Notes: generated by a model from the letters alone, not told the origin. 39,864 bases of DNA from Deltaproteobacteria bacterium HGW-Deltaproteobacteria-13 (GCA_002840555.1 PHBJ01000020.1:1-39864), one strand, 5' to 3'; shown: positions 8,019-16,859, counted from the stretch's first letter. Numbers and translations: made by a program.

Positions 8019-9130
8019 TTAACTTTCCTCCCCGCTACATAAAAACAAGCCAACGCGAAAAACGTCAAGACGGCTAATTTCGGTAAAATAAAACTAAAGG
8101 ACGCGTCGCGTAAAAACACATCCAGATAAGCCTGATGCGCCCAGTACATCGGCGAGATCAAGGCCAATTTTTTCATAACCACCGGCATGACAAAGTACGG
8201 CACCATAATGCCGCCGAACACCCCCATCAGGATAGCGCCCGTCGCCGCCAGTGTTGAAGATTGCTCAGACGTGCGCGCCAGCGCGGCAACAAGCACGCCA
8301 AAACCGGTTGTGGCTGCGGCAACAATCAGTGTGACCGGAATCAGATGCCAGGGATGTTCTCCCAGGTGAAAAGAAGAACCAACAATGTAGGGCGCAAGAT
8401 AAACACCAACCAGCATCATTAAAAGAAACTGGACAACGTTGATGATATAATAAGGAATAATTTTTCCCAGTGCAACTAAATTCGGGTTGACCGGATAAGT
8501 AAAAAGACGCTGAAGCGTGCCGTCATTTTTTTCTTTTAAAAAACCGATGGACATGGGGATGGCAATAAAAAACATAGCGAATATCGCATAAGCCGGAACT
8601 GTGTGCTGAAGAGGGCTGGGGAAAGCCTTGTTTGATTTTGTTTTTTCCACGATTAAATTGGCAACCACGGCATCCAGGTTGTCTATGCCCATAACCACTT
8701 CCACCGTTAAACTGGTCATCAGCGAACGAACGGCTATTTTGTAACCGGTATCCAGCACAGGATCAAAATAAATTTCGACAGGCTTCTGCCCTTCATCAAA
8801 ACCTTTCGGAATGATGACAAGCGCCTGCGCCTTGCCGTCTTCAAAGATCCGGTCATTATCCATGCCCTGCGGCCGCTTGACCCGCTCAATCAGTTTATTG
8901 GACTGGATTTTCTCCTCAAGAAGGTTTGCCTTGGGTAATTTGCTTTCGTTTTCGATAACCAGCGGAATTTTCCGTTCGTATATTTTATCTGTGTAGACTC
9001 CTTTGAGCGCCAGCGTGATGAAAAAAATCAGCGCCACCGGCATCAGGAAAAGAAGCAGGATCGTCTGCTTATCGCGAAGCAGGATCAGCATTTCTTTTTT
9101 GATCAATTCTTTTAATTTTCTCAAATTCAA
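8009..9130 (-). CDS. ABC-2 type transporter permease
   Basis: 373 residues. One N-terminal membrane helix (about 23-42, LLLFLMPVALIFFITLAL) is followed by a large extracytoplasmic domain (about 45-175), then a cluster of five to six helices from about 185 (TVPAYAIFAMFFIAIPMSIGF, IINVVQFLLMMLVGVYL, LIVAAATTGFGVLVAAL, GAILMGVFGGIMV, LAVLTFFALACFYVAG). This is the YhhJ/DrrB-like ABC-2 architecture for export of lipids, polysaccharides or drugs. The start is a TTG at 9130 with AGGTAGAAG upstream; the next in-frame ATG would remove part of the first cytoplasmic segment. The partner ATPase lies upstream, separated by about 170 bases that hold a long palindrome. Location next to ACP and KS genes suggests it exports the cluster's product or a precursor. 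Confidence 0.88.
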   Translation of the reverse strand: MNLRKLKELIKKEMLILLRDKQTILLLFLMPVALIFFITLALKGVYTDKIYERKIPLVIENESKLPKANLLEEKIQSNKLIERVKRPQGMDNDRIFEDGKAQALVIIPKGFDEGQKPVEIYFDPVLDTGYKIAVRSLMTSLTVEVVMGIDNLDAVVANLIVEKTKSNKAFPSPLQHTVPAYAIFAMFFIAIPMSIGFLKEKNDGTLQRLFTYPVNPNLVALGKIIPYYIINVVQFLLMMLVGVYLAPYIVGSSFHLGEHPWHLIPVTLIVAAATTGFGVLVAALARTSEQSSTLAATGAILMGVFGGIMVPYFVMPVVMKKLALISPMYWAHQAYLDVFLRDASFSFILPKLAVLTFFALACFYVAGRKVKWI

Positions 9131-9180
9131 GTTACTTCTACCTATCTATGAGTTGTTTCCTTTTTATCCGAAAAGCGAAC

Positions 9181-9297
9181 AAACGGATTATTCAAAGCAT
9201 AACGCGGCGGCAAGGAGGAGGCACCGCAGGCGTATTGCTAATACGTCGAGGAAGCCGACGACGCGGCCAACAATGTTATGCAAAGAAGAATCCGTTT
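9181..9297. repeat. Long imperfect palindromic element between the two ABC genes
   Basis: Arms 9181-9203 and 9275-9297 are inverted repeats matching at 19 of 23 positions. The centre contains the perfect CGTATT-GCT-AATACG hairpin flanked by GC-rich, partly self-complementary sequence. It resembles palindromic repeats of deltaproteobacterial intergenic regions (by recall) and an element at 18735-18862 with similar GCAAGG and GACGA blocks. It separates ATPase and permease genes that would normally be adjacent, so it may stabilise or attenuate the transcript. Confidence 0.7.
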
Positions 9298-9302
9298 GTA
9301 TT

Positions 9303-10043
9303 TTATTCGTCACGCAACCCCCTCCCCGTCTTCTCCAGGAAGAATTTTTCCAGATTGTCTATCTCCGACATGAATCCGTCGTAAATCACCTTGCCTCTGT
9401 CCGCCAATGTCACGCTCGAACACAGACGCGCGGCTTCTTCCATGATATGTGTGGATAATAAAATGGTCATGCCCGCCGCATTGAGAGTCAGCAGGGTTTC
9501 GTAAATGTTAAGGCGGCTTTGCGGATCAACGCCCACCGTCGGCTCGTCGAGCAACAGCAGTTGCGGCGAATGCAGCAGCGCCACGGCCAGATTCAGGCGT
9601 CTTTGCATTCCGCCGGAATAAGTCGCAACCGGTTCGCCGGCGTGATCGGTCAGGCCCGTCTGGGCAAGCACCGCCTCCGAACGCTCGGTTATTTGTTGAT
9701 CCGATAAATTAGCCATCGCGCCGAAAAAGCGCAGATTTTCCCGGGCGGTGAGCGTCGTATAAAGTGAGATGGCCTGAGGCGCGTAAGCGATGGATAAAAG
9801 CGCTTTGGGGTCCGGCATTTTGCTTCCCAATATGGAGACGTCACCCGAATATCCCCTGAGCACCCCGGTAATGATCCGCATCAGTGTGGTCTTCCCCGCA
9901 CCGTTAGGTCCTAAAAGCGCGTGAATCCGGCCGGAATCCACCCGCATGGAAAAATTACGCAAAGCATATTCGGAATCCCCGGCTGATTTATTCGCCGAAG
10001 GATTGTAAGAAAAAGTTATTTGCGAAATTTCCAGCGCCTTCAT
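9303..10043 (-). CDS. ABC transporter ATP-binding protein
   Basis: 246 residues, a single nucleotide-binding domain. Walker A is GPNGAGKTT (45-53), the Q-loop region is [11 protein letters not shown], the signature is YSGGMQRRL (about 142-150), Walker B is LLLLDEP (about 162-168), and the switch histidine is in [10 protein letters not shown]. The GVDPQSR sequence after Walker B is typical of the CcmA/DrrA exporter class. The stop of the upstream BtrH-like gene overlaps its ATG (ATGA), so the two are translationally coupled. With the permease downstream it forms an ABC-2 exporter, presumably for the lipid or polyene product. Confidence 0.93.
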   Translation of the reverse strand: MKALEISQITFSYNPSANKSAGDSEYALRNFSMRVDSGRIHALLGPNGAGKTTLMRIITGVLRGYSGDVSILGSKMPDPKALLSIAYAPQAISLYTTLTARENLRFFGAMANLSDQQITERSEAVLAQTGLTDHAGEPVATYSGGMQRRLNLAVALLHSPQLLLLDEPTVGVDPQSRLNIYETLLTLNAAGMTILLSTHIMEEAARLCSSVTLADRGKVIYDGFMSEIDNLEKFFLEKTGRGLRDE

Positions 10044-11074
10044 GCTTTTAACTTTCCGGCGGCATCACGCAGGTTTTTATAAAGTTCTTCCTCACGTCCC
10101 GCGCAAACCAGCATCAATCCACCCGCTTTGGCGAATGTTTCTTCCTGTTTGCCTCTTTTCTTGATGATGCGCGCGGATACCACGGCAAACTCCCGCCAGA
10201 TATCGCCGATAGCCGTCATCTCCTGTGATAGTTCGTTAAGTTCGGGAGAACCGAACAGTTCCGCTGTTTCCTGCAGAAAGGCCGCGTACATGTAGCGGAA
10301 TCCCGCGCCGCCCGTGCCGACTTCCTCCTGCATGCGGACGATATTTCCCAACTCCCGGCAGGCTTCCTGAAATCCCAGTTTCTTGTCGCTTGTAGCGACT
10401 CTTTTCGCCAGAAAACGAATGCCGCGGATGCCGAAAATAGGCAGAGGAATTCTGAGCATCATATTGCAGGTGTCGAGCATTCCTTTGATGCAGGCCGTCC
10501 GCATATCAGGTTTGGGGGTGATGGATAGAGGATAATACATAAAGCCGTGCGGCTCCATTGGACCGCGTGCGAAACGCGCCCGCACCAGATCGTCCGTTAG
10601 ACAATCCATGGGCCTGTCCAGTACCGGGTCGCTCACGCGAAAACCGTTTTCAATTTCATGCAGGACAATAATGTTGTGGCCGTTGAATTGAAAACGGAAA
10701 CGATTGGGAAAATAAGAAAGCCAGTAGATGTTGGTTGTCAGTCCGACGATTTGTCCTGATTGGAGCACGCGCCGCAGTTCATCCATGCCTTTTTTTGCAT
10801 TGCGAAAATGTTGAGTAACAAATTCACCGCCCAGCCTCTTGGCCGCCTTGCGAAAAATCGCTCCCGGCTGCGTCCGGTAAGTGCTGATCGGGAGGCCCAC
10901 CCATTTGACAAAAGGCAGATGACCGAAAAATATACCGCTGCCGATGCCGAAAATCATGGGTTCGCTGATTTCCAATCCCTTGTCCCGGAATAAAGCCGAG
11001 GTGACACCGCTTTCGCAATGTGCCGAATGGTGATGGATAAATGGTTTGCCGCCTGCTGTTACTTCCTCGCTCAT
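10040..11074 (-). CDS. BtrH-type acyltransferase-like protein
   Basis: 344 residues. The N-terminal half (about 12-150) matches my recollection of the BtrH N-terminal domain: FIHHHSAHCESGVTSALFRDKG, then SEPMIFGIGSGIFFG, VGLTTNIYWL, and GHNIIVLHEIENGFRVSDP. C20, H133 and D149 are placed like a papain-type cysteine triad (inference). The C-terminal half is helical and resembles the DUF4872 region that often follows. Known: BtrH of butirosin biosynthesis transfers a gamma-glutamyl-aminobutyryl group from an acyl carrier protein to an aminoglycoside. Inferred here: transfer of the cluster's acyl chain from the ACP to an amine or hydroxyl acceptor. It is coupled to the ABC ATPase (4-base overlap) and lies 24 bases after the small unknown gene. 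Acceptor and activity cannot be read from sequence. Confidence 0.75.
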   Translation of the reverse strand: MSEEVTAGGKPFIHHHSAHCESGVTSALFRDKGLEISEPMIFGIGSGIFFGHLPFVKWVGLPISTYRTQPGAIFRKAAKRLGGEFVTQHFRNAKKGMDELRRVLQSGQIVGLTTNIYWLSYFPNRFRFQFNGHNIIVLHEIENGFRVSDPVLDRPMDCLTDDLVRARFARGPMEPHGFMYYPLSITPKPDMRTACIKGMLDTCNMMLRIPLPIFGIRGIRFLAKRVATSDKKLGFQEACRELGNIVRMQEEVGTGGAGFRYMYAAFLQETAELFGSPELNELSQEMTAIGDIWREFAVVSARIIKKRGKQEETFAKAGGLMLVCAGREEELYKNLRDAAGKLKA

Positions 11075-11098
11075 AAACGAATAGACTTCTTTCCTTTT

Positions 11099-11503
11099 TT
11101 ATTTTTGCGGTACGGTTTTTAATTCTTCCCGCGTAATCGCGAGGGCTGTTGCGTAACGATCTAAAACAGAATCTTTAAGTTTGGCAAAGATTTCCGGGCG
11201 GCAATGCCTCTTGACTCTGAAGACGGCAATGCCCGCTGTTTTTCCCAGGATACCTGGTATCATCTGCCGCCGCTCCATATGATAAGCAAGAGGACTTTTC
11301 TCACCGGCCAGCACCGCCTTCCTGGTTTTTTCCAGATTGACAGCCAGTTCATCAACGGCAAGACCATTGATAAATTCTTCCGCTTCCCAGCCGTTGCTGG
11401 GCACAATGACGTATTTCCCTTCATTATTAACAGCATAACACGCCCGCTTTATTCCTTCGTAATATTGAACAGTGTTATCCTGTGGAACTTCATTTACTTT
11501 CAT
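11099..11503 (-). CDS. Conserved-looking 134-aa protein of unknown function in the biosynthetic operon
   Basis: I do not recognise a family. The protein is soluble, with no signal peptide or membrane helix, and is mildly charged, with alternating predicted strands and helices. Notable stretches are YYEGIKRACYAVNNEGKYV, VPSNGWEAEEF, YHMERRQMIPGILGKTAGI and FRVKRHCRPEIFAKL. It sits directly upstream of the BtrH-like gene with 24 bases between them and on the same strand as the whole cluster, so a role tied to that acyl-transfer step is likely (inference). The ATG at 11503 lacks a strong ribosome binding site. About 100 bases including a small hairpin separate it from the LpxL-type gene, so it may begin a sub-operon. 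Confidence 0.6.
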   Translation of the reverse strand: MKVNEVPQDNTVQYYEGIKRACYAVNNEGKYVIVPSNGWEAEEFINGLAVDELAVNLEKTRKAVLAGEKSPLAYHMERRQMIPGILGKTAGIAVFRVKRHCRPEIFAKLKDSVLDRYATALAITREELKTVPQK

Positions 11504-11568
11504 CGAAAACGTCCGCTCATGATAGATTTTTTATATCCGGACATACTTCTTATACTAAAATTGATAAA

Positions 11569-11591
11569 GCGAAAAGAAAATTCTCTTTCGC
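11569..11591 (-). terminator. Weak hairpin after the LpxL-type gene
   Basis: An imperfect inverted repeat (GCGAAAGAG against TCTTTTCGC) follows the acyltransferase stop and is followed by a short TTTAT run on the minus strand. It may be a partial terminator or attenuator dividing the cluster; the stem is AT-rich and short. Confidence 0.35.
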
Positions 11592-11602
11592 CGGAACTAT
11601 AT

Positions 11603-12484
11603 CTATTTATTAATTATTTTGCCGATAAACGGCTCAAAATGATGCCATTCGAAGGGATGTTCGGAGGCGAATCGGGCAAGATCCATGGCGTAGGCCTGAG
11701 CCGATGCCTGCACGGTTTTTTTTCTATCCGCGCGTGTGGCGGCAATAACCTTCCGTCCTTTGGAAACTTTAATATGATATTTTCCGAGAGTTTCCTGATA
11801 AACAAAAAAAGTCATCAGCGGCGCGCCTGTCATCAGGGCAAATAAATGCGGCGTATCCGGCAGATGTGCTTCATATCCCAGAAAATCCACAGGAACATAA
11901 CTCTGCCGGCCCCAGAGACGGTCGCCCGCCATGGAAACAATCCCGCCTTCGCGCAGGAAATTGATTCCCTCGATCAAAGCAAAAGGCGACTTTTCGTCTT
12001 CGGACGTCGCCACGATCCTGATGCCGTTTTTCGCCAGATTTTCTTTTTGAACACGTTCCATCTGTTCTTTATGTTTTGCTCCCAGATACAGCATGATCGG
12101 CAGACCTTTGCTGTTAAGCGTTTGCGCGGCCAGTTCCCAGTTGCCGATATGCGACATCAGTAAGATCGCCCCGGTTTTTTTCCCCACCGCTTCATCAAGA
12201 TACTCCCATCCTTCCCTGATAAATTCGGCCTCCCTGGCCATCCAGGGGAAGAATCTGTGAATATAGACGTCGGTAAAATTATGATACTGCTTCCATGTGC
12301 AATGGAAATGATACAGAAAGCCGTGATCGGGAAACAAAGCGCTATAAAATTTTAAGCTGTCCGCAACACGCACCGGGAAAAGAAAAAAATATCCCGTAGC
12401 GATAAACCAGGAGAAGATGCGGAAAAACCACAACCCCAGCCTGTGGGAAAGATAAAGTAATATTTTGTAAGGAAGTTTTTTCAT
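11603..12484 (-). CDS. Lysophospholipid/LpxL-type acyltransferase family protein
   Basis: 293 residues with an N-terminal membrane anchor (about 16-40). The LPLAT H-x4-[D/E] motif is H112-IGNW-E117 in LLMSHIGNWELAAQ, and the later FLREGGIVSMAGDRLWG corresponds to the substrate/GDR-like region of the HtrB/LpxL superfamily. Length is in the family range (about 290-320). Known: members transfer acyl chains from acyl-ACP to lipid A precursors or glycolipids at the inner membrane. In aryl-polyene clusters a homologous acyltransferase attaches the polyene acyl group to a glycolipid anchor. Here it probably loads the KS product, or a fatty chain, onto a membrane acceptor. It is separated from nhaA by repeat hairpins. 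Confidence 0.87.
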   Translation of the reverse strand: MKKLPYKILLYLSHRLGLWFFRIFSWFIATGYFFLFPVRVADSLKFYSALFPDHGFLYHFHCTWKQYHNFTDVYIHRFFPWMAREAEFIREGWEYLDEAVGKKTGAILLMSHIGNWELAAQTLNSKGLPIMLYLGAKHKEQMERVQKENLAKNGIRIVATSEDEKSPFALIEGINFLREGGIVSMAGDRLWGRQSYVPVDFLGYEAHLPDTPHLFALMTGAPLMTFFVYQETLGKYHIKVSKGRKVIAATRADRKKTVQASAQAYAMDLARFASEHPFEWHHFEPFIGKIINK

Positions 12485-12496
12485 GACACCTTTGTC

Positions 12497-12565
12497 ATTG
12501 CGAAGCGGCTCTCAGCCGCTGTGGCAATCTTTAAGTTTTTTGTCATTCCCGGCCCGATCGGGAAT
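12497..12565. repeat. Two adjacent REP-like hairpins
   Basis: Hairpin 1 (12497-12528) has arms ATTGC and GCAAT enclosing AGCGGC/GCCGCT. Hairpin 2 (12545-12565) has arms ATTCCCG and CGGGAAT. Both are preceded by TTGTCATT or TGTCATT. Such units are common extragenic repeats in this bacterial group (by recall). They lie between the stop of nhaA and the start of the acyltransferase gene. Confidence 0.7.
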
Positions 12566-12586
12566 CCAGTATTTTTTAATTAAGTG

Positions 12587-13780
12587 TTATGTCCCCTTAA
12601 TTCCTAAATTGTTTGATGTATTGGCTGTCTGTCTATTCAAGATTAAAAAACCGACAGTAGCCGCCGCAAGTGAACCAAGTAAAATACTAATCTTCGAACT
12701 TTGGACAATTTCTGGATTGTCAAAAGCCAGGATCGTGACAAAGATGGACATTGTAAAACCGATACCTCCTAGAAAACCTGCACCAATAATATGTTTCCAT
12801 GATACATCATCTGGTAATTGAGATAATCCCATTTTGACCGCCAACGCGCTGAATAGAAAAATACCCAGCGGCTTCCCGACAAACAAGCCCGCGAAAATAC
12901 CCAGGCTGTTTAATGTTAACAAGCCCTCCGTCCAATTTTCTGTCAAGGTAATACAAGTATTGGCAAGAGCAAAAAGTGGTATGATGATTAAGGCTACTGG
13001 TCTATGCAGGAAATGCTGAAGCTTGTAGGATGGAGATTCTTCATCGCCATTCGCAAAAGGAATGGCAAAAGCAAGAAGAACGCCTGTTATTGTGGGGTGG
13101 ATGCCGGATTTGAGCATAAAGTACCACATAAAAAATCCGGGAATTAGATAAAATGATAATCGATAGACACGAAGTCGATTGAGTATCAGTAACCCTGCAA
13201 ATATACTTAAAGACAGGAAGAGATTTAAAAACGATAAATTGCCCATATAAAATAAAGCAATAATGACAATTGATCCCAGATCATCTATAATGGCAAGCGA
13301 AGCAAGAAAAATCTTTAGCGATATGGGGATTCTATTACCCAATAACGCGAGAATTCCAAGCGCAAACGCAATGTCTGTTGCTATAGGGATACCAAACCCG
13401 GCTTGAGTTTCCGTTCCCCGATTAAGCAGGAAGTGCAATAGAGCGGGAGTTGCCATGCCGCCAATAGCAGCAAAAAAAGGCAGAGTTGCATTCTTTAGAT
13501 CAGATAGTTCTCCAATATAAAGTTCTCTTTCAATTTCAAGTCCGATCAGCAGGAAAAAAATTGCCATCAATCCGTCATTGATCCAGTGTCCAATACTATA
13601 TTTTAGAGCAACAACACCTGCTTCAAATCCAATTTTGTTATGCCAAAAATCAAGGTAATCTTTTCCGAAATAGGAATTTGCAATAATAATAGAAAGAACT
13701 GTACAGAGAATTAATATAATTCCCGAAGTTTTTTCACTTTCAAAAAATTCCGTGAATAGTTTTGTCAGTGTTTTTTTCAT
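12587..13780 (-). CDS. nhaA: Na+/H+ antiporter NhaA
   Basis: 397 residues from the ATG at 13780. A longer frame to 13828 would overlap the upstream gene. About twelve membrane helices are visible. Diagnostic motifs: GHWINDGLMAIFFLLIGLEI near the N-terminus, IPIATDIAFALGILALLG (D136, equivalent to Asp133 of E. coli), and LAIIDDLGSI with the paired D166-D167 that bind Na+/H+. The C-terminal helix GAGFLGGIGFTMSIFV is also typical. Known: electrogenic Na+/H+ exchange across the inner membrane. It has no evident role in the biosynthetic pathway. Its AT-rich codon use contrasts with the flanking GC-richer genes, and repeats lie just downstream, so it looks like a later insertion into the operon (inference). 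It starts seven bases after the preceding stop and could be co-transcribed. Confidence 0.96.
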   Translation of the reverse strand: MKKTLTKLFTEFFESEKTSGIILILCTVLSIIIANSYFGKDYLDFWHNKIGFEAGVVALKYSIGHWINDGLMAIFFLLIGLEIERELYIGELSDLKNATLPFFAAIGGMATPALLHFLLNRGTETQAGFGIPIATDIAFALGILALLGNRIPISLKIFLASLAIIDDLGSIVIIALFYMGNLSFLNLFLSLSIFAGLLILNRLRVYRLSFYLIPGFFMWYFMLKSGIHPTITGVLLAFAIPFANGDEESPSYKLQHFLHRPVALIIIPLFALANTCITLTENWTEGLLTLNSLGIFAGLFVGKPLGIFLFSALAVKMGLSQLPDDVSWKHIIGAGFLGGIGFTMSIFVTILAFDNPEIVQSSKISILLGSLAAATVGFLILNRQTANTSNNLGIKGT

Positions 13781-13787
13781 TAATTTA

Positions 13788-16700
13788 TTAATCCGTAATC
13801 TTTTTGCCGACAAACCACTTTTCTTCAACGCCGGCTGTTAGTGAAGCATGAACCTTGACATCAAATCCGGCAGCGGCCATAAAACCGGTAATTTCGTTTT
13901 CCGGACGGAATCGATTTCCCATACCCACAACCTTTAAGCGCACGGCTTCAATCCATCGTTTCCAGGGGACCTTCCTGGGGGAAGGAATTGTCGCGCGAAT
14001 CAAAAGCGTGCCGCCTGTGTCCAGCTTTTCGTAAATGCGCTGAAAAGCAATCTGCACCTCGTGGTCGGAAATCAGATGCAGCATATCCAGCATCAGCACG
14101 TAATCAACTTTTCCTTCAACCTCCGGCAAATCCGGTGCTCGTCCGACTTCCACCCGTCCACGATGGCCTATAGCATAAGACGCAACAAGCACGCGTTCCT
14201 CATCCGGCTCCAGACCGTAAACTTTCGCTTCGGGATAAATTTCCAAAAGCCAGTTGGCGGGTACGCCGTAACCGCAGCCGATATCAATAATTCGATGAGG
14301 ATTTTGAACATATTTATCCAGTTCTTTAAACATCGGGTCCATCATCATTTTCATGCGGACAAAAACCCGCGGATAGGTGGGCAGATGCCGATAACGCAAA
14401 ACTGTTCGGCGTAAATGTTCCCGCGAGCCTGTTTGAAATTTACCTGCGGGATATTGACCCGGAGTAAATATCTTCTGCATCAATACCGGCAGAATAAAAT
14501 ACGATCCGATTAAGGAATAAAAAATTCCCAACAAAGAGACAAGGCCGATGCTGCGCAGGAGTGCGTGGCTGGCAAAAGCCAGTACGCCAAAGCCGATTAA
14601 AGTTGTAAAGGCCGCCAGAAACATGGCCAACTTGATATTTTGCATGGCGGGAGATTTTTCATCAGGATAGCGCTGATAGGTACAAATGTAATAAATGGCG
14701 TAGTCAATTCCCATGCCCATAATGACAACCCACAGCATGATGCCGGGGATATCTATCGGATGGCCGATAATTTTCAGAGTACCAAGCGTGGCGACCAGCG
14801 CAAAAACAATCGGAGCAATGGTCGCGAGCGATAGTTGCCAGTCCAGAAAAAATATAAATATAACGAGTGCCAGCCCGATGCTGATAAGAATAGCAATTTC
14901 CAGAAAAAGATTTTTCAGAAATTCACTGAGCCTTTTGTTGAATAAATCCGCGTCGAATATTTTGGCCACGCCGCCGGTAGAAATACGTTTGAAGAAATTA
15001 TCCGCATTATAATATTTCCCGGCGGCAAGCAGGCTCAGTTGCGAGTATCCTGCGGAGCTTTGGGCAATTCCCAGCATTTCGAAATATTTCTGTGGTATTT
15101 CGAAAGTCCCGGGATTTTCCTGATGGATGATTTTCCAGAAAGGCGCAAAGGCGTCCGGCGCAAAACCATTTTCACGCCCTGCCGCACTTAAATCGCGCCT
15201 GAGAGCGGCTACATGATCTTTATTCCAGAATGCGCGCCAGGCGGCAAAGTTGCTCCGGGCTGACTCGGCAGTCGGAAATAAAACAGAAGGAAGAAACACG
15301 GGGGATAGTTTTTCCTGCCGAATATCAGCGGCAAGCACGTTCGTTAATTGTTTGTCTTTTTCCCGCAATTGCGCAATGTCGGGAGCCTCCAGAAGAACAT
15401 AACATTTGCCGGAAAGGCTGCCCCATACACTTTGCATTTTCTTATCCGCGTTTATCGTGTTTTGGCTCATGGAGTTCATGGTGTTTAAATCCACATTAAA
15501 TACGGGTTTGGCGAAAAACAGCATGATCAGACCAAAGACAATCGCCGCAACTAATTTCCACTTTGCGGGGGCGGCAATGTTCTTAATTGCGTCAAAAAGA
15601 AAACGATTGGTCCGACGCTTCGCCGGCGGCATAGCCGGGAATATTTTGGGAAAAACGATATGCACAAAAAGCAGGGCGAAGGTAACTCCCAGCGCGGAGA
15701 AAACGCCGATTTCGGCCATAATTTTAAAGTCGCTGATTAAAAGCAGAAGAAATGCGCCGACAGTCGTCAATACAGCCAGAAGCTCCGCTGACCAGAGTTC
15801 CCGGGCTACTTGTTTTCCATCTGTACTGTGCGGCTGATCCAGAAAAAGTAAATAAGTGATACCCAGATCAACTGTAAAAGCCATGATGGCTCCGCCGAAT
15901 CCCACTGCCAGCATCGACATGGACTTAAACAAAAAAGAACAAACAGCCAGGGCGGCAATTGCGCCGATCGACGAGGGCAGGAGCGCCAGCAGGCCAATGA
16001 GCGGCCGGGGAAAAGCAAAAATAAGCAGAAGGGCGATACCCAGCGTTGTCAAAATTATGGCCAACCGGGTGTCGCGCTTGGCAATGGTTTCGTTATCCAG
16101 CGCCGCGCGATACGCTCCGACAGAACTCAGGACATACTGATTCTTTAAATCCGTCTTTGCCGCCAGATCTTTACGGCAATCTCCAATAAGTTTTTCAATT
16201 TTAGCAGCTGTTGACGTGTCCGTGCCCGAACCGGCAATTCTGGCGATAATCAGCGCGTGTCTGCCGTCTTCGGAAAGGAGCTGCCCCTGATAAAATTGCG
16301 CTTTATTGGCGGGAAGCAAAGCGGACATTCGCCCCAGAATAACGCCGGAAAAACCCAGCGGGTCTTTGGACATCATCTCGCTTCGGCCTATTCCTTCGAG
16401 TTGCTCCAGGCTTTGCCGGTTTTGCGCCATTGCCTCCCGGATTTTGTCAGGTTTTAGAAGCGGCGTAATTTTCTGCTCCAGATCGGAAGCGCTCATCAGC
16501 GAGGGCAGATTGTTGTTTACATGCGCGATAAGTTCGGGAAAGTTCTTGGCGTCATCGCCGATGCCGACTTTGGTGAAAAGGCCGCTTTTGCCGAGCTTGT
16601 CCGAAAGGAAAACCGCCGTGCTCACCAGTTTGTCACGATCAGGGGATGTCTGCTCCAGATCAATAAATACTTTATCCTGAATGGGCAGATGTTTGATAAT

Positions 16701-16859
16701 CTGGCGCGCGTCAGACAGTACCGGATCATTTTGCGGCATGGACTCCAGAATGTCCGTTTCGATTTGCAGGTTTTTAGATTCCCAGAAAAAAAGCGCCGCG
16801 ACAATCAGGGCAACAATAAAGACAATAGACCACTTTATTTTATATTTACCAAGAGACAT
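13788..16859 (-). CDS. MMPL/RND-type exporter fused to a SAM-dependent methyltransferase
   Basis: 1023 residues from the ATG at 16859 (AAGG five bases upstream); a GTG two codons earlier is possible. The first 780 residues are an MMPL-type transporter: an N-terminal helix (about 10-26), an extracytoplasmic domain, a helix bundle at about 265-400 (GGAIMAFTVDLGITYLLF), a second anchor near 437-455, a second soluble domain, and a second bundle near 640-780 (VVIMGMGIDYAIYYI). The last 170 residues are a class I methyltransferase with motif I RIIDIGCGYGVPANW, acidic YGLEPDEERV and VDYVLMLDMLHLI. Known: MMPL proteins move polyene lipids or lipid precursors; aryl-polyene loci usually encode exporter and methyltransferase separately. 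The fusion suggests methylation coupled to export at the inner membrane (inference). The linker is basic and probably cytoplasmic. Confidence 0.92.
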   Translation of the reverse strand: MSLGKYKIKWSIVFIVALIVAALFFWESKNLQIETDILESMPQNDPVLSDARQIIKHLPIQDKVFIDLEQTSPDRDKLVSTAVFLSDKLGKSGLFTKVGIGDDAKNFPELIAHVNNNLPSLMSASDLEQKITPLLKPDKIREAMAQNRQSLEQLEGIGRSEMMSKDPLGFSGVILGRMSALLPANKAQFYQGQLLSEDGRHALIIARIAGSGTDTSTAAKIEKLIGDCRKDLAAKTDLKNQYVLSSVGAYRAALDNETIAKRDTRLAIILTTLGIALLLIFAFPRPLIGLLALLPSSIGAIAALAVCSFLFKSMSMLAVGFGGAIMAFTVDLGITYLLFLDQPHSTDGKQVARELWSAELLAVLTTVGAFLLLLISDFKIMAEIGVFSALGVTFALLFVHIVFPKIFPAMPPAKRRTNRFLFDAIKNIAAPAKWKLVAAIVFGLIMLFFAKPVFNVDLNTMNSMSQNTINADKKMQSVWGSLSGKCYVLLEAPDIAQLREKDKQLTNVLAADIRQEKLSPVFLPSVLFPTAESARSNFAAWRAFWNKDHVAALRRDLSAAGRENGFAPDAFAPFWKIIHQENPGTFEIPQKYFEMLGIAQSSAGYSQLSLLAAGKYYNADNFFKRISTGGVAKIFDADLFNKRLSEFLKNLFLEIAILISIGLALVIFIFFLDWQLSLATIAPIVFALVATLGTLKIIGHPIDIPGIMLWVVIMGMGIDYAIYYICTYQRYPDEKSPAMQNIKLAMFLAAFTTLIGFGVLAFASHALLRSIGLVSLLGIFYSLIGSYFILPVLMQKIFTPGQYPAGKFQTGSREHLRRTVLRYRHLPTYPRVFVRMKMMMDPMFKELDKYVQNPHRIIDIGCGYGVPANWLLEIYPEAKVYGLEPDEERVLVASYAIGHRGRVEVGRAPDLPEVEGKVDYVLMLDMLHLISDHEVQIAFQRIYEKLDTGGTLLIRATIPSPRKVPWKRWIEAVRLKVVGMGNRFRPENEITGFMAAAGFDVKVHASLTAGVEEKWFVGKKITD

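Noticed and set aside
15406-16680. Several plus-strand ORFs over 100 codons opposite the MMPL gene
   Set aside because: Antisense frames of a clearly coding gene with no motifs or ribosome binding sites.
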